This document shows positions 1 through 8,700 of a DNA stretch of 20,452 nt, in pieces. Each line of letters begins with the position of its first letter. Position 1 is the stretch's first letter. The DNA comes from Pelargonium nanum (taxonomy: Eukaryota; Streptophyta; Magnoliopsida; Geraniales; Geraniaceae). A program made the position numbers and the translations under genes. The stretch lies in assembly GCA_036897485.1 (NCBI GenBank), contig JAYMTF010001961.1, forward strand, positions 1 through 20,452, in the 5' to 3' direction. A model generated the notes under the pieces. The model did not search any database, was not told the origin of the DNA, and worked only from the letters and a program-made list of their open reading frames with translations.

Positions 1-1570
1 TCGATATCTTACCGTATGAATTTTTAAAATAAAATATATATTTTATATATAGCAAATTATATGTATTTATGGTTTTTAATTTGTCAAACTATAATTAACA
101 TATGTTCAGCCTAAATAAACAACACAAATAATGTCTCACATACAATTAATAAAAGAACCAAGTGATTACAATACACGGACAAAAAAACTTGGGCTTTTCT
201 TGAAAGAAAATATATTTTAATAAAAAAATAGGGCACTGAGTTCGGAAGAGTGTCGTGTCTCATTCGAGTGTCAGACACTAACACGCTGCTAAAGGAGAGT
301 GTCGGTGCTTCATAGGTCCTCAGCGTGTCACTGGTATGTGAATTTTTTTTCAGTTTGAAAATTCCTTTTGCGTTTCGCATGTGTCAAGTGTTCAATTAGC
401 ATCTGGGTATTTCTTAGTGGTCCACTTTCCAATAACCGACGAATAAATCAATAGAAATAATCATCATATCATCGACTAAATACGATAACGAACATGGAGC
501 TAATGTGCAAGAGATGACGGATTTGCATGTGCTCGAAGGACTCATTGAGCACGTCATGCAAAACTTGATTGTCACATGTAAATATAAAATTAGTTGGAGT
601 ACCACATAGGATTTACTGCACAAGAGGTTTTCAACTTAATTCCAAGCAAGGACTTTTATATAACAATAATTAAAAAATAAATGAAGGTCAACCCGTGGGT
701 AATAAAACTGAAAGAGTATTAACTTTTAGCTATTATATAGGGCATGACTTTTTAAGCAGAATAAAAAAGCTAATAGATATTACTGCTATTGTTTACTGAT
801 CTCTTCCCTCAAACTCTCTAATATATTTGGATGGGCAAGGCTAAATTTTATGTTAGAAAAAAAAAATACGTAAAACACCGCAAACAAATTTAAATAAGAG
901 CAAATGTACACGAAACTAAAGCTGATGAACTGTGATACTAACCGCGTCAGTTTAGATTTCCCCATATGTTGATTGTTTCAATGATGGGTGAAAACAAGCC
1001 ATTCGAGAGTAACAAGGTGATACGAGGTCAATCTTCCTGCTGATCTCCAAACTGGTCATATTATGTAGGTGAGTTGTTTTCGCTGCAGATTTAACTTCTG
1101 AAGGCAGCCAAAGTTTCATTTCCTATACAGTAAGTCAGCACCAATCAGAATGAGTAGCATACAAACCAATTTAGATCAAAGAAATTTTGCACTTTCTTGA
1201 TAAAGAACACACTGCAATTGGCAAATAGAAAGAAATTGTGTAAGCAAAAAATGAAGTCAGTCACAGTATAATAAGTCAATACTTCAACCAGAAATTAAGA
1301 ACCAACCCCTTGAAGTGCAAAAACTCTTTCATAAATGCCACAAATTAACTTGTACATCTCTGTGTAATTGGTAATCACTATATTAATGCAGTAAGCAATT
1401 TACAGAGGTTAATGTCTTAGTGCCCTTTTGCTTATATGGGATAATCCACAAGATACCTATAACTTAAGAGTTATAAGACTGGGGAAATTAAAATTAGGAA
1501 AGACACATTGCACTACAAAATCTTGGACATCAAAACAAGAGTAGCAATGCCAGCAGCAGATGTCAATTTA
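1..1570. other. Flanking region and downstream side of ALG14; no gene supported
   Basis: AT-rich sequence with only short, family-less open frames on either strand. The part nearest 1570 must include the ALG14 3' UTR, read on the minus strand from the stop at 1571-1573. I found no clear minus-strand AATAAA signal, so the transcript end is undefined. A GTGTCG-rich repeat-like patch lies at about 235-350. A short imperfect inverted repeat (GCATGTGCTCG against GAGCACGTCATGC) lies near 523-558. Confidence 0.6.
235..350. repeat. GTGTC-rich degenerate repeat, probable transposon fragment
   Basis: This patch is GC-richer than its surroundings and carries several copies of GTGTCG, GTGTC and the reverse complement GACAC, including a short palindrome around GTGTCAGACAC near 269-279. 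Motifs of this kind occur in the terminal regions of dispersed plant DNA transposons. I see no convincing terminal inverted repeats or target duplication, so the family is unassigned. Confidence 0.35.
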
Positions 1571-3273
1571 CTACATGAGACAACCAACGTAGTGAGCTCG
1601 GGGATATTCTCTCTGCAGTTGTGGCCACTGCACAAAAATTTGATCAGCTATGCGCAACTTGTACAGGAGCAAACCACTCAGAGATAGTCTTTTCACTCGG
1701 GCTATACTTTCGACATAAAAAACTGATGACCATCTGATCCCCACGACCTGTCGGTAAACCTTAAAAGTTAAATCATGAACAAAAAATACTCATAGCAGAA
1801 ACTGATCTTACAAAAAAAAAAAGAATGCTCAGAGAAGGATGTCATCTAAACCTTAAATAAGAATGCAATCCCGCATAAGGGAATGCAAGTCCCAGGGCCA
1901 TTGCAGAGAACCTAAAGTTGGAAGAAAGTAAAAATAAATTACTTTGAATTTTGAATCAAGCATCTTCTGAAGTAATAGCAATGACAAAGAAAAAAGCTAC
2001 AAGGTTAGAAATCATACCACTTGGGGTCTGATCTTGATCATTAACCACAGAGCATGAGCTATAGCAAATAAAGTTGTCCAAATTGAGGTGAAATAGGATT
2101 GACCAACTTCTCTGCTTCGATAGATTTGCATGAATTGTGCAGTCTCTGCCACCTTGAGCCCAGTTTGCTGCAACAATTGATTTTTAGAAAGAATTTTCCA
2201 AGCTAAACCAGCAACTGAAAGACCAACTGGTTAGGCAGTTATCAATTAGAAGCATTATCTTTATATGGAAGGTACAAGAAATAAGAAATACTAAGAGGCT
2301 ATATTTTGTCTAGGGAAGCTTAGTAAAATTCTGTCTTCGGATCATTTTGTTAACCTCATTTTTTTGTTTATTTTCTCCTCGGTTTATCATACAAGGGAAC
2401 TTGATTTTGACTAACTAGATCAAGAGTTACTATCAGCAAGACCCCATTACACACCCTGACCACCTATGTTATTAGACTATGATCTTATAATGCTCAGCTC
2501 GCAAGTACTCGTCAGATGTTTACTCTACAGAAAAATGTTAAACCATCTCTGACTCATGTAAAACATGAATGTGCAGTTATAATATCATCATAAATTTGTA
2601 TAACTTTACTCTCAATACATATTAACAACATCAAATATATGCATATCTAAAAATATATATATTCTGAAAGCACAAGAATCAGACCCAAATGACCATGAAA
2701 GGCAACAGACGAATTAGTAAAAGATGTTATTATTTTAGGGGGGGAAACAATCATTAAAACTCGACGGGATTGAAATCATTAATCAGTCAAACAAACATGT
2801 TAATCATACCAATAGATCATCTATCATAACCAGTTCAATAATGCAGTATACCTGTTCAGCCAATGAATCCTCTAAAACACGAGCTTTCTGGAGACTCATA
2901 TTATCAGTTGCTGCTGCAATGTAGCACCTGGGTTTGTACCTATCTTTCTGTAGCACAGACAAAAGATTAAGCATCTCCGCAGTGTGCCCCCCTACATAAG
3001 TGTCGTATCAAGTGATAAGCAAAATAGTAGTTATCACATATTTTGAATATAAATGGTAACAAGAGTTGGATTTTATGAGCTCTCACCTGAACCCAAAACA
3101 ATCAGGGTACTAAGAGATTGTTGTCGAGGAGATCTCTTGTGAAGGGGTTTTCCAGTTTGATATAAGACATAGAGAACACGGATTGTGATGATGGTGATAA
3201 CAATGATTGCAAGAATGATGTACAAAGTTGAAGACATGCTGGCAAAGGGACAAGAGTCTCCACCATTTTCCAT
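1571..3273 (-). CDS. ALG14: ALG14, UDP-GlcNAc transferase membrane-anchor subunit (5 coding exons)
   Basis: Coding exons on the minus strand are 3273-3087, 2991-2852, 2167-2018, 1911-1852 and 1747-1571, totalling 714 nt and 237 aa. Every intron is GT..AG and the frame is continuous. The start is the first ATG, directly preceded by an in-frame TAA. Residues about 15-37 form one hydrophobic membrane segment, followed by a cytosolic domain. Family-diagnostic motifs are LGSGGHTAEML (60-70, spanning the exon 1/2 junction), IYRSREVGQSY (124-134), LCNGPGTCIP (161-170) and a C-terminus ending HYVGCLM. In the family, ALG14 anchors the catalytic subunit ALG13 at the cytosolic face of the ER. The pair transfers the second GlcNAc onto GlcNAc-PP-dolichol in N-glycan precursor synthesis. 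ALG14 alone is not expected to be catalytic. The length is normal and no break is seen. It is transcribed divergently from SS4. Confidence 0.96.
2168..2851 (-). other. ALG14 intron 2 (684 nt)
   Basis: This is the largest intron within the ALG14 coding region, phase 0, with donor GTATAC at the 2851 side and acceptor TTGCAG at the 2168 side. It is AT-rich and includes a homopolymer G run near 2740-2745. I see no coding segment or clear mobile element in it. Confidence 0.85.
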
Positions 3274-4320
3274 TTAAGAAGCTCGGAGGGTCGTTATTCT
3301 GTATTAAATCCCCTGACCAATTAAAGGAACACTCTTATTATCACATAAAAAATGGTCAAGAGAGTTGTACATTTGACTTCTTACCTGTTGTTTATCCTAT
3401 TTCATGTGTCACATGAATAAGGGAACAAATTAATAATAAGACACATCAACACAGGAGTACATAACATTGCTAGCAACATTCCTATTATCTTAAACATAGT
3501 TGTAACTAGTCCGTGTATTACACACTGCGAATTCTATGCTACCCTAATTAGTATTCATATTATACATCTGTAGAACAATGACCCTATTCATCACTTCAAC
3601 AAGTTAGTCATCTAATACACATTAGATCACTTCAACATTTCTGTTAAATTTTGTGTATTTCTCTTACTTTAAGTGTACATTGATAGATCATAGAACTTCA
3701 TTAAAGTAGCAACAAGAAACAATAGAACTAACTCATAACATTGTTATATAGTATTTGCAATTCATCTTAAAAATAAAACTAAAATCAAATTGTTATAATT
3801 TGACAGGAAAAAACAAATTATGCTAGAAATCAATTCCAAAAGCAAATTGGCAGACTAACATAGAAAAAAAAAAGTTCAAAAATTTGATTTAATACAGTGA
3901 AAAAGCTTTAAAAATCTGAATGCTTTCTCCATGGAACTGAATTTCCAGTTCTACTCAGAAATTTCCCTTATATCTGAGTACAATTAACAGATCAAACAGA
4001 AGGAGAAAACAAAAAACACACAAAAGTGTTTCGAAATTCTACCTTTTCTATCCTATATCGGCTAAAAATTTGCAAAATTCAAATTCTGAGTTGTATCAAA
4101 ATTTCTAATACTTATTCATATTTTTAATCGTAACAAAGATAACCTAATAGCAGCATAAACGAAGCTTACTGTTGATCGGAGTGCCAGCGAGGCGAGCAGA
4201 CCACGGCAGTGTGATCGGCGGCGAGGTGGCGGCCGGCGGGAGAGGTCAGAGGTAGAATTGATGAGCTTCGTGTCACAATCGGTAACAAAGGAAGAGTTGA
4301 ATCGGAGAAGAAGACGATAC
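3274..4320 (-). other. ALG14 5' UTR exon and 5'-UTR intron
   Basis: On the minus strand a GC-rich stretch at 4170 to about 4300 has no ATG. It ends in CAACA followed by GTAAGC, a good plant donor (intron starts at 4169). Candidate acceptors just upstream of the ATG are the CAG ending at 3299 and another ending at 3313. The intron would be about 860-870 nt of AT-rich sequence with no coding content. A leader intron fits a housekeeping gene, but neither the acceptor nor the transcription start is certain without cDNA. Confidence 0.55.
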
Positions 4321-4461
4321 CGATCGCAGAGAAGTAGAAAATGCTCGAGAGATGGCCAATATGAACATACAGAGCTCGAAATAAAACTGACCTTCTTTTT
4401 CAGTAATATTTACCACCTATGCCCTATAGTTGTGCATCTATAGGAAACCCGGACCGGATGA

Positions 4462-4485
4462 TGAACCGGTCGTATCGCCGGTTCA
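4462..4485. promoter_or_regulatory. Perfect 8-bp inverted repeat in ALG14 upstream region
   Basis: TGAACCGG (4462-4469) and CCGGTTCA (4478-4485) are exact reverse complements separated by 8 nt. The palindrome lies just upstream of the inferred ALG14 leader. It could be a dimeric factor-binding site or part of an old transposon end. The surrounding GACCGG and GTCAAACCA text also resembles dispersed CCGGTT-type plant repeats. Confidence 0.35.
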
Positions 4486-4567
4486 GTCAAACCACTGTGC
4501 ACAATATGAGTTATGGTCGGCTGGTGGAGAAGAAGAAGATGGGAATTGAGAGGTTGGGATTGTTTAG

Positions 4568-4590
4568 TGGGCTAAAGATTAAAATGGGCT
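4568..4590 (-). promoter_or_regulatory. Paired site II-like elements (TGGGCT twice)
   Basis: TGGGCT occurs at 4568-4573 and again at 4585-4590, reading AGCCCA towards ALG14. TGGGCY (site II) elements are known binding sites for TCP factors and are common, often paired, in promoters of growth-associated plant housekeeping genes. The position, a few hundred bases upstream of the inferred ALG14 leader, fits that use. The assignment rests on motif match only. Confidence 0.4.
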
Positions 4591-4605
4591 TTTGGTGGTG
4601 CCATA

Positions 4606-5105
4606 CTTTTGGTTAGGAGTGGCAATTCATGTTCGCGTGTCGTGTTCGTGTTGAAAGTTTAGTATTTTATTAAATGGGTCTACATAAAGATGAATTCTTT
4701 ACAAGCGGATTGTTACGACACAACACGATAGACACGTTTAATAATCGGGTTCATGTTAACCCGACACGATTACATAATGAATTTTGGTTGACACAACTCA
4801 ACTCGACACGGTAAGCTTATATGAGTCATTGTTGACCCGATTATATATTTAAATGACTTGAATTAATGTTTTTATCCTTAAAATTACAAATATGCCATCA
4901 GAAGAATTTGATAACACGATAAGGACTCATTTAATTAAACGAATTGTGCGGGTTATGTGGATTCAACACGAACCCGACACAAGTAATAAACGGGTTGAAA
5001 AATTAGACACAAAAACGACACAAATTGGTTTAAGCTGAATCCAAACCCGCTTAACTTCGTGTCGTGTCATAGATTATAACTCGAATTGCCCGCTCTACTT
5101 TTGGT
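4606..5105. mobile_element. hAT-type non-autonomous element (MITE, 484 bp) with 8-bp target duplication
   Basis: The element spans 4614-5097. Its left end TAGGAGTGGCAATTC and the reverse complement of its right end, TAGAGCGGGCAATTC, agree at 11 of 15 positions. It is flanked by the direct repeat CTTTTGGT at 4606-4613 and 5098-5105. An 8-bp target duplication with TAG..CTA termini is the signature of the hAT superfamily. The interior is full of GTGTCGTG/CACGACAC and CGGGTT/AACCCG motifs near both ends, as in hAT subterminal repeats. There is no transposase frame. The TA before each repeat copy also matches, so the duplication could be read as 10 bp. Confidence 0.8.
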
Positions 5106-5400
5106 GGAGGAGAAGTGTTACACCTAAGAAAGGTTAAGGCTTAAAAAATTGGCTCGCTTGCTTCAAAGTCAAAATATCGTCAACCGACATGCATTTATAG
5201 CAAAAAAATGAATCTACACTTCACCACCACAAGGCCCCACATGCTCATCATCAGTAAGATCTGGTAGGACCCACCTTAGGCCACAATCAAACCCCCACAG
5301 CCGTTGGATCAAGATAAGGTTAGTCACGTGAAATCAACCACTGGTCACGAGTAAACCCAGCTCCCCTGCACCCGCACGCACATTATCATTCTCTTCCTCA
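5106..5400 (+). promoter_or_regulatory. SS4 proximal promoter with I-box and G-box
   Basis: This is the interval between the MITE and the pyrimidine-rich SS4 leader. GATAAG (I-box core, 5313-5318) is followed 6 nt later by CACGTG (G-box, 5325-5330). I-box plus G-box pairs are known from light- and clock-regulated plant promoters, which would suit a leaf starch gene. CCGTTGGATC lies just upstream at 5301-5310. No convincing TATA box was seen. The pyrimidine-rich stretch after about 5380 probably starts the transcript. Confidence 0.5.
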
Positions 5401-5576
5401 GCTCAAGATTCGATTCGAACCCGAACAAGACTCCTCCTTCTGTGACTGCCTGTCACTCGGAAGAGATAATAAAATCAAATTCCCACATTTTTCGCTCTCT
5501 CAAAACCAAGACGAAGAAGCGAAGGTGTTGAGTTTTGGAGCAGAAGCGACTGTTGATTTCTTTCCAGTTTTGAGAA
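5400..5576 (+). other. SS4 5' UTR (approximate)
   Basis: This is CT-rich and then GA-rich leader sequence with no ATG between about 5341 and the coding start at 5577, so ribosomes scanning from the cap would reach the SS4 start first. The 5' boundary is a guess from composition. A frame offset from SS4 stays open across this leader and exon 1, but it has no ATG at its beginning and no family resemblance, so I treat it as a shadow. Confidence 0.45.
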
Positions 5577-5734
5577 ATGAATCAATCTACGGCCGCGAAG
5601 CTGTCCACGTGTTTCTGGGCCCACGGACTGGCCGGACCGTACCACCGCCGGCGATCCAATGTGGCCAGCTTGTCTCGGCCTCCTCCCCGCCGATTGCCAC
5701 CGGCTTCGTGCAAGATGCGGAACCGCAATATCAG
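5577..5734 (+). other. SS4 exon 1: chloroplast transit peptide
   Basis: Fifty-two codons plus two bases encode a serine-, arginine- and alanine-rich N-terminus with only one acidic residue late or absent, typical of stromal targeting peptides. The exon ends AATATCAG before GTCCTG. Its phase requires one base from the next exon, supplied by the T at 7751, which completes a serine codon. The exon is GC-rich relative to the rest of the gene, which is common for plant first exons. Confidence 0.85.
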
Positions 5735-8700
5735 GTCCTGATTTGTACTGTAACTCAATTTTCAGTTATTTTGGGGAAAGTTTCTAGCTGTTTCGATTGT
5801 GTTTGGATTGTTTCTTATGAGTGAATGATTTTTCTGTGGATTGCTTGCTGAGAGGAGATGAGGTTTTGAGCAGCTTATGAAGAACATAATGTAGGAAAAT
5901 GCTAAATGTTGACGTGACAACTAACATGACGCATATATTTTTCACATTTTGTGGTTTAAATTAAGTTTAAACGAATAAAAACCCGGCATATATGATACCG
6001 CTACCAATTTCTGGCGCGGAGCGCCCGGTTTATAACACCTAGTACACGTGGCGTGTTGTAATTTGACCAACTCATCAATAGAGAAACTTATGTGTCATGT
6101 CTCTTTATTTGCCACGTCATTTTGCACAAAAAAAATTTGTACAAAATTTGGGACATATAGCATTATTTCATAATTTATTGTTGTGTGGTTGTGGTTGATA
6201 TTAATGTGGATTTAATGATAATTGCAACTGCCAGAGTCCATTGTTTACTTGTTTCTTTGTGGACACACTTTAGTACATTCTTAAATGTTTATTTTTATTT
6301 TTAATTTGTAAGGTTTTAGTGTTATAATTATATTGGACATGTACATCATTATTGACAGACCTAACAAAAGTGAATGCAGTTCTTTTCTTATTTTAAAGGC
6401 TGATGTTGGATTTCTAAATTCATATCTTAATGTGGACACTTGCAGTTAGCATTGTTCTGCTTGTATTGGGTCAATGCTTATTGTTGTTTAAGTTGAAACT
6501 ACAATTTTGTCTTCTTGTAATTATTCAACCTACTTTGTTGTCCTAGAGTGTAATTTTATGATGTGGTTGATACAAGATGTGTTGAGGCTATGGAGAAAAG
6601 AACTTAAGCTGCTAGGATTGGAAGAAGTTTGTTAGACCCAGTAGCAAAGATGTTTTAGGTGTTATTTCATTGAAATATACGACATAGTGGATGTGTAATG
6701 TTTGACTAGGTCCAGTTATTTTGGTTAAGTTTAGTTGAGTCAATTTGAATCCACTTGAAAGGGAGCAACAACAATTTCTACCATTGATTCAAAATGAATA
6801 AAAAAATATTTTGTGTTGGCGTAATTACTATTTTGGACTTTTAGACGCGAGTCCTTTGTGAAATAAAAATGACCACAACTTTAATACAAAATTAATGATG
6901 AACCTACCTTTATTCTTACAAGATCTTTATAGTGTGCCCTTTTTGTACATTTGGCATGTGTGCATGTCCTTTGTTGAAGTGGGTGACCAAGTCCCACATT
7001 GGATAAATATAAAATGCATAAGCTACATATAATGGTGAAAGTGAAATCCTACTAACAAAGTTTACTTTTTTAGTAGTTGAAACCCAAACCATTATGTGTA
7101 GCCCATTATCAAATTTTACATCCTTATTTCACCAAGGAATACAAAAGAAAATATTGATGACATTTAGATTATTAGATACAGTTCTCATTCAATTTAATTA
7201 CCCATATGCTGTATACTTGCACAAATGGTCAACATTTCAATTTGGTGAATGATATGAAGTGAACATGATACCATTTTCCTGATATAAAGTTTTTCTTGTT
7301 TAAGTAGAATATATAATCAGGAAATGCGAGATTACTAGCATAGATGGTATGCTCTTACGGTCTTAGTGTCTTACCCTTTCTGACATGAGATGGTAGATGT
7401 TTTTTTCTTCTTCTTTCCTTGACGATTTTCTTGTGATATGAGACAACAAATTTTTTTTATCGTTTGTAAATATGCCTCTCTTTTAATTCCTTAACGTTTT
7501 AGTTTATGGTTGAATAACTGAATATGGATAACTAGTACTGTGAGCAGTTTCTTTTACTAGTAGGCTTGCCCTTGTAAATTTATCACTGCACTCACTATCC
7601 TGTAACTTGGTTGTTTTGCATCAGAGTATACAATCTTTGTAGATTAGTACCTTTTTTTCCCATGGTGAATTGTAGGTGGCCTATCAATTTTGTTTATTAT
7701 ATTCCTAACTAGTTTGCACTCTGTTCAATGCTCTTTGAAATGTTATGCAGTTCCCAGCAGAAGAGACAGTGGAAGAGAGCTTCTCCCGATCTGCTTCCGG
7801 CTGATGCAGATTTAGAGCTAAAGGGTGATGAAGATATTGTGCCTGATGATGCTTCAACTGATAACGTTCCAAGCTTGAAACAGGAAACCATCTCTGATAG
7901 TGACATTGAAAATAGTATACTTGTAGAGCATACAAATGTAAAAGATGTTGGCAGTCTGAATAAACCGGAAGCAACAAAATTACCGGTATTCTCCTCTAAC
8001 ATATATTATATGGGTTGAGATTAATCTGTTTGGTGTTTTTTTTTTCCTTCTTCTATCAAACTCTGTTAATATTCAAATGGGAAATTATCATTATACATGA
8101 AATACTCGTGGATGGAAAAAAAGCTTGAATATAAATAATGCTATCACAAGGTTCGGTTGTCCCACTTACTACTAAAAGTACTTGTAGTGAGTGTCTGATA
8201 TTGAATACCAAAGCACAATATATTGGGCAATTCCGAGAACGGCAACACACACAATCATATTAACTTTTATGCAGACTATCTGAATCCTAGACATAATCTA
8301 TCATTGTCTGATCACTTTGGCATGACTAAAGAGAAGTAATATTTATTCTTAACCCTAAAGAATCAATATTTATAGGTTAAGTTAGGAAAGAAACTAATAA
8401 GTTATGACCCCCCACTCCCCATTCTATTCGCTCTGGTGATCATTATACTGTATTACCAATCTATAGCTATATATATTTGATGGTGATACTTTGATTCTCT
8501 TGTTCCCAGAAGAAGAGACAGCAATTGAAGAAAGCCTCTCCTGAACCGCTTCCCAGTGATACAGATTTCAAGCCAAAGAGTGATGAAGAAATTTTGTCTG
8601 AAAATAGTATACTTGTAGAGCATACCAATGTAAATGATGCAGCAAGTTTGAGTGTACCTGCCGAAACGAATTTACTGGTATGCTTCTGATACTTATAATT

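Larger units (their letters stand above)
5735..7750 (+). other. SS4 intron 1 (2016 nt)
   Basis: This is a long, AT-rich first intron. It contains a MITE-like segment (5898-6164) and a solo LTR (6967-7125), both listed separately. The remaining sequence shows no coding frame with family resemblance. The acceptor is TTATGCAG ending at 7750. Confidence 0.85.

Noticed and set aside
111-623. Minus-strand open frames of 89 and 69 codons near the left edge
   Set aside because: Low-complexity translations of AT-rich and GTGTC-repeat sequence, without splice context or recognisable domains.
5525-5824. Plus-strand open frame overlapping SS4 exon 1 in another frame
   Set aside because: It has no ATG at its start, runs through a splice donor and lacks any family resemblance. 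The SS4 frame from ATG 5577 matches the class 4 N-terminus and splices correctly.
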